A DNA stretch of 40,161 nucleotides from assembly GCF_022340925.1 (NCBI RefSeq), contig NZ_JAJDNA010000024.1, forward strand, positions 1-40,161. The letters run 5' to 3'. The position numbers and the translations under genes were made by a program. This DNA comes from Thiocapsa sp. (lineage in GTDB: Bacteria > Pseudomonadota > Gammaproteobacteria > Chromatiales > Chromatiaceae). Below the pieces are notes generated by a model. The model made no database searches. It was not told where the DNA came from and was given only the letters and a program-made list of their open reading frames with translations. Within the stretch, counting starts at the first letter, position 1, and every line of letters starts with the position of its first letter. This document shows positions 10,401-16,385 of this stretch, piece by piece.

Positions 10401-10723
10401 AGCTCGTCGCTGGGATCCGCTTCAAGGCCTGGAGCCCACCCTCCGGGCTGCATCCGACCATCCCCTCGCACAACCCGCTGGTCTTCGAGATCGTCGACCT
10501 CTGGAACCGGGCGAGCCTCGGCGGTTGCACCTACTATGTCGCCCACCCCGGGGGGCGCAGTGAATCCAGCTTCCCGGTCAACAGCTACGAGGCGGAGAGT
10601 CGCCGCATCGCCCGCTTCAGACTCATGGGTCATACACCGGGACCCATCGACCCGCCCCCGGCTGAACCGGCCGGGGAGCATCCCTACACCCTGGACCTGC
10701 GCTACCGGCCGGGCCGATGTTGA
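7403..10723 (+). CDS. Transglutaminase-like protein fused to DUF2126
   Basis: An 1106-residue two-part protein. Residues 1-~110 form the bacterial transglutaminase N-terminal beta-domain (MSILVAINHKTEYRFDR, then LTVEPSEHFINWQQDAFGN). Residues ~150-270 form the papain-like transglutaminase core with the full triad: Cys180 in MGSCRDT, His229 in DLHAWAEV and Asp245 in GLDPTSG. Residues ~360-1106 are DUF2126, recognisable by LTMGGEPTFVSIDDMDGAEWN, IEVNIHPADSW, LDGRHTGTGGGNHVTLGG and LVEFRAFEMPPHPRMS. The family co-occurs with alpha-E and permuted ATP-grasp proteins, found here 5 kb away on the other strand. The start is set by the N-terminal domain; upstream in-frame sequence to 7109 is open but unrelated. 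No signal peptide. Likely a protease or amide-transfer enzyme for a peptide-tagging pathway (inference). Confidence 0.93.
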   Translation: MSILVAINHKTEYRFDRSVSLSPHVVRLRPAPHCRTPIRSYSLTVEPSEHFINWQQDAFGNYLARLVFPEKARTLSVEVDVIAEMITINPFDFFLEEYAYHYPFGYEPDLRKELAPYLEITDDGPLIQQWLAAIDRTKRETVYFLVDLNRRLQEDIGYVIRMEAGVQSCEETLSRRMGSCRDTGWLLVQILRHLGLAARFVSGYLVQLTPDVKSLDGPSGPERDFTDLHAWAEVYVPGAGWIGLDPTSGLFAGEGHIPLACSPAPRSAAPITGATEPCEVEFYFHNRIQRIHEDPRVTKPYTTEQWEAIEALGHQVDAELQAHDVRLTMGGEPTFVSIDDMDGAEWNIAALGETKKVLAEDLLLRLKARFAPGGLLHIGQGKWYPGEQLPRWALACYWRKDGEPVWRDSGLIGREDRQYGHGPAEAETFVRTLARQLGVDPGFALAAYEDVLYYLWKEARLPANVDPLDNKLRDPNERERLTRLFQRGLNRVAGYALPLRWWGLGAEGGWRSGRWTFRDGNLFLIPGDSPIGFRLPLDALPSVPEAELDQAPERNPFEPVAALRSPFDEVARRYSRPAEPIPAAATSIREQMVLRDDQHPGRVRTALCIEPRDGRLYCFMPPLTHLEHWLDLVLCIEDTAAELQMPIIIEGYEPPRDHRLQKLAVTPDPGVIEVNIHPADSWDQMVRDTNILYEEARQARLGTEKFMLDGRHTGTGGGNHVTLGGPTPADSPLLRRPDLLQSLITYWQHHPSLSYLFSGMFIGPTSQAPRVDEARDDRLYELDIAFQQMPPGEVAQPWVVDRVLRNLLTDVTGNTHRTEFCIDKLYSPDSASGRQGLVEFRAFEMPPHPRMSLAQMLLLRTLVARFWKEPYRRSPVRWGTELHDRFLLPHFVRQDFDDVIGDLQRAGYPFDPAWFDPFFEFRFPHYGDLVTENGIDMELRAAIEPWHVLGEEVTALGTARFVDSSVERMQVKVNGMVGDRHVLACNGRRVPLRPTGRKAELVAGIRFKAWSPPSGLHPTIPSHNPLVFEIVDLWNRASLGGCTYYVAHPGGRSESSFPVNSYEAESRRIARFRLMGHTPGPIDPPPAEPAGEHPYTLDLRYRPGRC

Positions 10724-11017
10724 GGGTGCTGCCGGTCGCCTGGGAAGACGCGGCTCAGCCGCATTGGCACGGTCAGCCTCGACGGCGCCGCGATTCACGC
10801 CCTGCCGGCCGCCACCGTGCCCTCTCCTGCCTGGTCGAGCAGGCCACATCGTCGAGCCACTGAACTGACGCAGCGACCGTCCCGTCGCGGACAGGGCGGC
10901 AGCCACGCCAGGTATAGATCTTCGTCTATCGCGCACGCCGCGATCATCGATTTCGCCGGAGGATCCGCTGGCCTAAGATAGACGTTTTGTTGAGGATCAC
11001 ACGCACGAGCGTCGCCG
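10724..11017. other. Intergenic region before the SulP gene
   Basis: About 294 bases. A short hairpin GCGGC-TCA-GCCGC at 10750-10762 follows the DUF2126 gene but has no T-run. Near 10910-10930 there is a short inverted repeat (ATAGA-N6-TCTAT). A TAAGAT at 10974-10979 could be a weak -10 for the SulP gene, but no good -35 sits at the proper distance. No ORF is convincing. Confidence 0.35.
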
Positions 11018-13159
11018 ATGCGTAAGAGACTGCTGACCACGCTGTTCCCCTTCCTTCGTTGGTTCCCGATGTCCGGCGAGACGCTGCGCGGAGACCTCGT
11101 CGCCGGCATCACGGTGGCGCTGGTCCTGGTGCCGCAGAGCATGGCCTATGCCCAGCTCGCCGGACTGCCGGTGGTGTTCGGCCTCTATGCCTCGTTCATG
11201 CCCGTCGTCGTCGCCTCGCTGTGGGGTTCGCTGCCGCAGCTGCACACCGGTCCGGTGGCGATGCTGTCGCTGATGTCGGCAGCCGCCGTGCTGCCGCTGG
11301 CGGCGCTCGGCAGCCAGGATTTCATCGCGCTGTCGGTGATGCTGGCGCTGATGGTGGGCGTGCTGAGGCTGCTGCTGGGTCTGCTGCGGATGGGCATCCT
11401 GGTGAATTTTCTGTCCAGCCCGGTGATCGTTGGCTTCACCAACGCCGCGGCGCTCATCATCGGCCTGTCGCAGCTGAGCAAGCTTCTGAACGTGCCCTTC
11501 CCGCGCACCGACCATTTTGTGCTCGATCTCTGGACCGTTATCGAGCAGCTCCCCGAGACCCACCTGCCGACGCTGCTGTTCGCGTTCGCGACCTTCGCCA
11601 TCATCATCGGCTCGCGGCGCGCCATCCCCAAGGTGCCGGGCGTGCTGCTCGCCGTGGTGCTCACGACGCTGGTGAGCTGGGCCATCGGCTTCGAGCGCAA
11701 CCAGCTGGTGCCTGTCTCGGCCATTCAAGACCCCGTCGCGCGCGGCCTGGCCGTGGACTATGCAGCGACGACGCGCGCGGTGGACCGGCTGGGAGAGACC
11801 ACCTCGAAGCTCACCCAGGAGATCCGCAGGCTTGCGGAAGAGGGCGACCCGGATCGCTTCGCCGAGAAGGCGTTGCTGGAGGCGGACCTGCGCGTGCTCA
11901 TGCGCGAGATGGAGCAGCACAAGCTCGCCAACAACGAGCGTCAGGTGGCGCTCCACAATCTGCACTTCGAGTCTGCCGCGACGCCGGGCGGCCAGCACCT
12001 GTTCTATCCCCGCGGTCAGGCCCCGGCATCGATGAGCACCGACGGCCGCACCTGGCGTGTCGGCAGGATCGAGGGCGACCGGGTCAAAATGATGGGCGGC
12101 GGCGCCGTGGTGGGCGCCATCCCCAAGGGGCTGCCGAGCTTCCGGGTGCCGGAGCTGCGCATGGACCTCTTCTGGACCCTGCTGCCGTCCGCGCTGGTGA
12201 TGGCGCTGATCGGCTTCATGGAGGCCACGTCCATCTCCAAGGCCATCGCCGCCCAGACCCGTGAGCGGGTGGACACCAGCAAGGAGCTGGTCGGCCAGGG
12301 CCTGGCGAATATCGTCGGCAGCTTCTTCAGCTCCTACACGGTGAGCGGCTCCTTCTCGCGCTCGGCGGTGGCGGCCAAGAATGGCGCCAAGACCGGCATG
12401 TTCGCCATCGTCAGCGCCGTGGGCGTGATGTTGGTGCTCCTGTTCCTGACCCCGCTGCTTTACCACCTGCCGCAGGCGGTGCTGGCGGTGATCGTGATGA
12501 TGGCCGTGTTCGGGCTCATCAACGTTCGCGCCCTGGTGCGCGCGTGGAAGATCGAGCGGCAGGAGGCCATCGTCGGCGTCATCACCTTCCTCGCCACCCT
12601 GGTCATGGCGCCACAGCTCGCCAACGGCATCCTGTTGGGCGCCGGACTCGCCATCCTGCTGTTCCTGCTGCGCACCATGAAGCCGCGCACCGACATCCTC
12701 GGTCGCGACGCGGAAGGCAGGCTGGCCGGCATCAGCATGAACGACATCGAGCCACTCGGGCGCAACTTCATCGTGGTGCGCTTCGACGGCTCGCTCAATT
12801 TCGTCAACGCCCCGCGCTTCGAGGACCTGCTCCTGGAGGCGCGCGCCAAGAACCCGCAGGCGCGCGCCGTGCTGGTGGAGGGCAGCGGCATCAACGACGT
12901 GGACGTCAGCGGCGAGGAGCGCCTGCGCGACGTTATCCAAACCTTCCGCGACAACGGCGTGGAGCTCTACTTCTCGAGCCTCAAGGCGCAGGTCTACGAC
13001 ACCCTGCGGCGCGGCAGGATGTTCCACCTGCTCGACGAGACACACTTTATCCGCACCAAGGATCGGGCGCTCAGGTTCATGGAGGAGACCTTCGATAGCG
13101 GAAAACCGCTTCAGCCAGTGCCGCCGGCGATCGGACCGAGCACCCCGCTGCTCGGCTGA
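11018..13159 (+). CDS. SulP family inorganic anion transporter with STAS domain and coiled-coil insert
   Basis: A 713-residue inner-membrane SLC26/SulP transporter, probably for sulfate, bicarbonate or a related anion. The N-terminus has the SulP signature (RGDLVAGITVALVLVPQSMAYAQLAGLP, positions ~25-52). Later core segments include IGFMEATSISKAIAAQ and SGSFSRSAVAAKNGAKTG, and the cytoplasmic STAS domain occupies ~570-690. Unusual: residues ~235-370, between transmembrane segments, hold a ~130-residue hydrophilic insert with a predicted coiled coil (~250-312) and a short beta-like tail. Ordinary SulP proteins of 500-600 residues lack it. The ribosome site before the ATG is weak. Substrate cannot be told from sequence; no carbonic anhydrase or sulfur gene adjoins it. 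Confidence 0.92.
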   Translation: MRKRLLTTLFPFLRWFPMSGETLRGDLVAGITVALVLVPQSMAYAQLAGLPVVFGLYASFMPVVVASLWGSLPQLHTGPVAMLSLMSAAAVLPLAALGSQDFIALSVMLALMVGVLRLLLGLLRMGILVNFLSSPVIVGFTNAAALIIGLSQLSKLLNVPFPRTDHFVLDLWTVIEQLPETHLPTLLFAFATFAIIIGSRRAIPKVPGVLLAVVLTTLVSWAIGFERNQLVPVSAIQDPVARGLAVDYAATTRAVDRLGETTSKLTQEIRRLAEEGDPDRFAEKALLEADLRVLMREMEQHKLANNERQVALHNLHFESAATPGGQHLFYPRGQAPASMSTDGRTWRVGRIEGDRVKMMGGGAVVGAIPKGLPSFRVPELRMDLFWTLLPSALVMALIGFMEATSISKAIAAQTRERVDTSKELVGQGLANIVGSFFSSYTVSGSFSRSAVAAKNGAKTGMFAIVSAVGVMLVLLFLTPLLYHLPQAVLAVIVMMAVFGLINVRALVRAWKIERQEAIVGVITFLATLVMAPQLANGILLGAGLAILLFLLRTMKPRTDILGRDAEGRLAGISMNDIEPLGRNFIVVRFDGSLNFVNAPRFEDLLLEARAKNPQARAVLVEGSGINDVDVSGEERLRDVIQTFRDNGVELYFSSLKAQVYDTLRRGRMFHLLDETHFIRTKDRALRFMEETFDSGKPLQPVPPAIGPSTPLLG

Positions 13160-13218
13160 TCCTGGTCCCTCGCCATGAGCCGGCGGGGGCTTCGTCGGGG
13201 TGAGAGGGGTAGCAGCCG

Positions 13219-13241
13219 ATGCCGCCGCAAGCGGGCGGCAT
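13219..13241. repeat. Strong GC-rich stem-loop between SulP gene and queF
   Basis: ATGCCGCC, a seven-base loop GCAAGCG, then GGCGGCAT: an eight-base perfect stem. No T-run follows on either strand, so it is not a classical intrinsic terminator. It could be a REP-like element, an mRNA-stabilising hairpin after the SulP stop, or an operator for queF. Confidence 0.4.
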
Positions 13242-13326
13242 GGTAACCTCTGGCCAATCCAGGTGACCGGGGTCGGCCCGCCCGCGGGCGCCGGTCCGGT
13301 TCCACGCTTCCGCGGAGACCAGCAGC

Positions 13327-13716
13327 ATGCCCAGCGCCCCGAGCCGCGCGCTCGAGACCTTCCCGAACCCCCAACCGGGGCGTGATTACAGCATCCGGAT
13401 TCGGATCCCGGAGTTCACCTGTCTCTGCCCCAAGACCGGCCAGCCGGACTTCGCCGAGCTGACCCTGGAGTACGTGCCGGAGGCGCGCTGCGTCGAGCTC
13501 AAGGCGCTCAAGCTCTATGTCTGGTCCTATCGTGACCAGGGTGCCTTCCACGAGGCCGTGACCAACCAGATCCTCGACGATCTGGTCCAGGCCACCGAGC
13601 CGCGTTTCATGCGCCTGACCGCCGAGTTCAACGTCCGCGGGGGGATCTACACGACCGTGGTTGCCGAGCACCGGGCGGCCGGGTGGGAGGCGGCGCAGCC
13701 CGTTCGACTGCGCTGA
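13327..13716 (+). CDS. queF: NADPH-dependent 7-cyano-7-deazaguanine reductase (QueF)
   Basis: Reduces preQ0 to preQ1 with NADPH in queuosine tRNA modification. At 129 residues it is the short, single-domain YkvM-type QueF rather than the ~280-residue E. coli type. The catalytic Cys is C34 in [12 protein letters not shown], and the QueF substrate motif appears as [26 protein letters not shown]. The C-terminal [12 protein letters not shown] is also typical. No other queuosine genes adjoin it; the kinase downstream starts 38 bases later and may be co-transcribed. No preQ1 riboswitch was recognised in the 167 bases upstream. Confidence 0.96.
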   Translation: MPSAPSRALETFPNPQPGRDYSIRIRIPEFTCLCPKTGQPDFAELTLEYVPEARCVELKALKLYVWSYRDQGAFHEAVTNQILDDLVQATEPRFMRLTAEFNVRGGIYTTVVAEHRAAGWEAAQPVRLR

Positions 13717-13754
13717 TTGCCGGGACGGCCGGCGCAGACCAGCGGATTCTGGGG

Positions 13755-15068
13755 ATGACCCGGGAGCAGCGTTCGGCAGCCGACGACGCCCTGTTCGTCG
13801 GCCTCGACGTGGGGACCTCCGGCTGTCGCGCTGTGGCGATCGACCGGGCCGGCTGCGCGCGTGCCCTCGCGCGCAGCCCGATCGACGCCCCCCTGAGACC
13901 GGCCCCGGGGTGGTGCGAGCAGGACCCCGAGGTGTGGTGGCAGGCGGTGCTGGGTACCCTGAGGCGCCTGGGCGCGGAGCTGCCCAAAGGCCGGCCCGCC
14001 TGCATCTGCCTCGACGCGACCTCGGCAACCCTCCTGCTCGCCGCGCCCGACGGCGCCCCGGCCGGTCCCGCGCTCCTCTACAGCGACCGGCGGGCTGCCC
14101 CGGAGGCGGCCCTGATCGACCGGGCCGCCCCGCCCGACAGCCCGGCGCGCGGCCCGACCTCCAGCCTCGCGAAGCTCCTGCATCTGCAGGGGAGGTTCGT
14201 GGCGCACCGCCGTCTCCTCGCGCTGCACCAGGCGGACTGGATCCTCGGACGCCTCACCGGCCGCTACGGGGTCAGCGACTGGAACAACGCACTGAAACTG
14301 GGCTATGACGCCGAGCGCCTCGGCTGGCCTGACTGGGTCCGCGACCTGATCCCGGGAGACATCCTGCTGCCCGAGGTCCTCCGGCCGGGGGCCCCGGTCG
14401 GCCCGCTGGCCGAGGCGGTCGCGGCCGAGCTGGGCTGGTCGCCTGCCACCCGGGTCCTGGCGGGGACCACGGACAGCACGGCCGCGGTGATGGCGGCGGG
14501 CGCTGGTGCGCCAGGCGATGCCGTCACCTGCCTCGGCAGCACCCTGGTCCTGAAGATCGTCGCCGCGCGTCCGGTCACGGCCTCGGCCTACGGGGTCTAC
14601 AGTCATCGCCTGGGTGAGTCCTGGCTGGTCGGTGGCGCCTCCAACAGCGGCGGCGCGGTCTTGCGCCGGTATTTCAGCGACCAGGAGATCGCGTCACTCA
14701 GCCTGGCGATCGACCCTGAGCGCCCGTCGGGGCTCGACTACTATCCCCTGCCCGCCCCAGGCGAGCGCTTCCCCAGGCACGACCCCGACCTCGCACCCCG
14801 GCTCGCGCCCCGCCCCGCCGATCCCAGTCGCTTTCTGCATGGCCTGCTGGAGGGGATCACGCGGATCGAGGCCGAGGGCTATGCGCGGCTGGCCGAGCTC
14901 GGTGCTCCGCCACCCCGGCGAGTCCTCAGTATCGGCGGCGGCGCGCTGAACCCCACCTGGACACGCCTGCGCGCGCGCATCCTCGGGATCCCGGTCCTGC
15001 CCGCCGAGCACCAGGACGCCGCTTACGGCGCCGCCCTGCTGGGACGCGCCCGTTGCGGGGCGCGATGA
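13755..15068 (+). CDS. FGGY-family carbohydrate kinase (possible D-ribulokinase type)
   Basis: A 437-residue cytoplasmic ATP-dependent sugar kinase with the two-domain FGGY fold. Motifs in order: GLDVGTSGCRAVAID (phosphate-1 loop), a QDPEVWWQAV segment, LAGTTDSTAAVMAAG followed by DAVTCLGSTLVLK (phosphate-2), and SIGGGALNPTWTRLRARILG...DAAYGAALLG (adenosine site). The start at 13755 (MTREQRSAADDALFVGLD) is preferred; an upstream in-frame start at 13683 would overlap queF. The GTSGCRA loop resembles the plant/cyanobacterial ribulokinase-like group more than E. coli xylulokinase, but the substrate is not provable from sequence. It lies 38 bases after queF. Confidence 0.9.
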   Translation: MTREQRSAADDALFVGLDVGTSGCRAVAIDRAGCARALARSPIDAPLRPAPGWCEQDPEVWWQAVLGTLRRLGAELPKGRPACICLDATSATLLLAAPDGAPAGPALLYSDRRAAPEAALIDRAAPPDSPARGPTSSLAKLLHLQGRFVAHRRLLALHQADWILGRLTGRYGVSDWNNALKLGYDAERLGWPDWVRDLIPGDILLPEVLRPGAPVGPLAEAVAAELGWSPATRVLAGTTDSTAAVMAAGAGAPGDAVTCLGSTLVLKIVAARPVTASAYGVYSHRLGESWLVGGASNSGGAVLRRYFSDQEIASLSLAIDPERPSGLDYYPLPAPGERFPRHDPDLAPRLAPRPADPSRFLHGLLEGITRIEAEGYARLAELGAPPPRRVLSIGGGALNPTWTRLRARILGIPVLPAEHQDAAYGAALLGRARCGAR

Positions 15069-15154
15069 GTGCAGCGCAAGCCCGGTGACCCTCGCCGGTG
15101 CGTGGCCAGCGTCCCCCATCGGGCTGACCGAGCAGGGACGCAACACCGGCGCCG

Positions 15155-15412
15155 TTCGACCCATCGGGCTGCGGCAAGTCCTCGCTGGTGCGGGCGGGGG
15201 TACTGCCGCGATTGAAGGCGGCGAGAGCCGGCGAAGCCCCGGCGGACAGCGTCAACTGGTGGGATGCCATGGCCTTCTGCCATTGGTTGGGTCTGCGCCT
15301 GGGCTTCGAGGTCCGGCTGCCGACTGAATTCGAGTGGCAGTGTGCGGCCCTCGGTGCTGACCCTCGACCCGGCGAGCCCAAGCGCTTCTATCCCTGGGGC
15401 GCCGGCCGGACT
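15155..15412 (+). pseudogene. STAND NTPase P-loop joined to formylglycine-generating-enzyme fragment
   Basis: An open segment with no proper start reads FDPSGCGKSSLVRAGVLPRL, a nearly intact P-loop of the nSTAND1 type. Without a frame change it continues into VNWWDAMAFCHWLG, LRLPTEFEWQCAA-type sequence and RFYPWG, which is the C-terminal part of a SUMF1/FGE-sulfatase domain. In intact relatives several hundred residues separate these parts, so this is an internal deletion product of a large TIR/STAND-FGE-type conflict gene. The frame is closed upstream by a TGA at 15125-15127, and downstream it runs into a REP-like hairpin. It cannot encode a working protein. Confidence 0.7.
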
Positions 15413-15451
15413 CGCTCCCCCGGCGCTACGCCCTCGCCCGCCTACCCGTCG

Positions 15452-15468
15452 GGTCCGCTGCGCGGACC
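15452..15468. repeat. REP-like stem-loop 1 (RAYT flank)
   Basis: GGTCCGC, loop TGC, GCGGACC: a seven-base perfect stem. It is enclosed by a second inverted pair, CCGTCGG (15446-15452) and CCGACGG (15476-15482), so a longer alternative fold is possible. A near copy lies at 15816-15832 in opposite orientation, and the two bracket the RAYT remnant. This is the usual placement of REP elements mobilised by RAYT transposases. Confidence 0.65.
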
Positions 15469-15485
15469 AATCCACCCGACGGTAT

Positions 15486-15752
15486 TCATTCCTTCGTGAA
15501 TTCCTTCTTCAGCCACCCCCCGCGTTTCGAGTAGTCGCTATACCCCCCCGGCAATCGCCAGACCGCGTGGAGGTGATCGGGCATCAGGACGACGGCCTCC
15601 ATGTGGAAAGGCCATTGCCGGCGGCATTCGAGCGTCACCTCCCGAAGCAGCGAACGGGCGCCTGGGATGGCCAGGATTGGCGCGCGAGACTCTGTGACCA
15701 GGGAAAAAAAGAAGGTCCCGCCGTGGACCTCGGCGCGGCGCCAGTTGATCAT
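15486..15752 (-). pseudogene. REP-associated tyrosine transposase (RAYT, Y1_Tnp), truncated
   Basis: An 88-residue product starting MINWRRAEVHGGTFFFSLVT, the standard RAYT/IS200-like opening. The metal-binding HUH motif is intact as MPDHLHAVW. The protein stops soon after YSKRGGWLKKEFTKE, where complete RAYTs continue for another 60-100 residues that carry the catalytic tyrosine. It should therefore be inactive. An AAGG precedes the ATG by about ten bases. A longer in-frame reading to 16010 is possible but the added part is unlike the family and crosses a REP hairpin. REP-like stem-loops sit on both sides. Confidence 0.78.
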
Positions 15753-15815
15753 CGCCAATTGCCTTGAGCCCTTGATCCGCGCGGTGGACGTTACCGCCCT
15801 GCCTCGCGGCTTTCC

Positions 15816-15832
15816 GGTCCGCACAGCGGACC
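15816..15832. repeat. REP-like stem-loop 2 (RAYT flank)
   Basis: GGTCCGC, loop ACA, GCGGACC: the same seven-base stem as at 15452-15468. Read on the minus strand the core is GGTCCGCTGTGCGGACC, one base different from copy 1 read on the plus strand, so the two copies are inverted. It lies about 64 bases upstream of the RAYT start. Confidence 0.65.
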
Positions 15833-15883
15833 CTGCGTGTCTGCGGAGCCCGCCGGTGGGTGGCAACGCCCAAAAAAACGCGC

Positions 15884-16144
15884 CTAGACGGCGCTGCCGA
15901 TGAGGATCCCCGCGAGCCTGCCCTGCTCCATGTACATGCGCCCGCTCAATCGGTTGCCGTCGGGCTTCTTCCAGAGCCACTCCAGCGCCTCCTGAAGCCG
16001 GGAGAGCCACAGCTCACCCTCGCGGATGCTCTGGTCGTCCTTGAAGACGCAGAGCCCGACCTTCTCGAGCCGGGGGCGCAGGCTCGCCGCCGCTTCGGGA
16101 TCGTTGCGGCTGTCACTCAGGAAGATCTGGTCGCGGTCCGTCAC
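15884..16144 (-). pseudogene. TIR-domain gene remnant
   Basis: The 86-codon frame begins, from a GTG, MTDRDQIFLSDSRNDPEAAA and continues with VGLCVFKDDQSIREGELWLSRLQEALE. This is the N-terminal half of a bacterial TIR domain (box 1 normally FLSYSRND, here FLSDSRND; then the FKDD box). After about residue 55 similarity stops and an unrelated tail of ~30 residues leads to a stop. The part that would carry the catalytic Glu is missing. It is likely the head of the TIR/STAND gene whose P-loop and FGE pieces lie on the other strand at 15155-15412. Confidence 0.6.
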
Positions 16145-16385
16145 GGCGCGTTACGAGGGGTTCCCCGCTGTTGCGATCACCAGGTACGGGCCAAAGGTTA
16201 CCCTCTGGCGGGTCTCAGCGGTCGCGTCGGTGGGGGATCCGCTGCGCCGAGCCAGCCGGTTTTCAGGACCGGGTCGCCATCCAAGCGCGCGGCGGCCGGT
16301 TTCACCGGATCCCCGGCTGGTCTAGTCTTGGGGAACGAGCCCACCGGCACGGCGAGGCGCCCGGCCCGGGCGCGCGAGGATGCGT

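Noticed and set aside
10997..13045. Long open frame on the minus strand across the SulP gene (682 codons)
   Set aside because: It is the antisense of a clear transporter gene, its translation is rich in His/Gln/Arg without any motif, and long antisense frames are expected at this base composition.
15486..16010. Longer 174-codon version of the RAYT frame
   Set aside because: The extra N-terminal 86 codons are unlike RAYT proteins and run through the REP hairpin and part of the TIR remnant.
16300..16328. Possible promoter for the TIR operon (TTCACC, 16 bases, TAGTCT)
   Set aside because: Only four and three matches to the -35 and -10 consensus, which occurs by chance in GC-rich DNA.
15069..16385. 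Complete insertion sequence or integron/att site explaining the gene graveyard
   Set aside because: No intact transposase, terminal inverted repeats with target duplication, or integrase was found; only the RAYT/REP remnant is supported.
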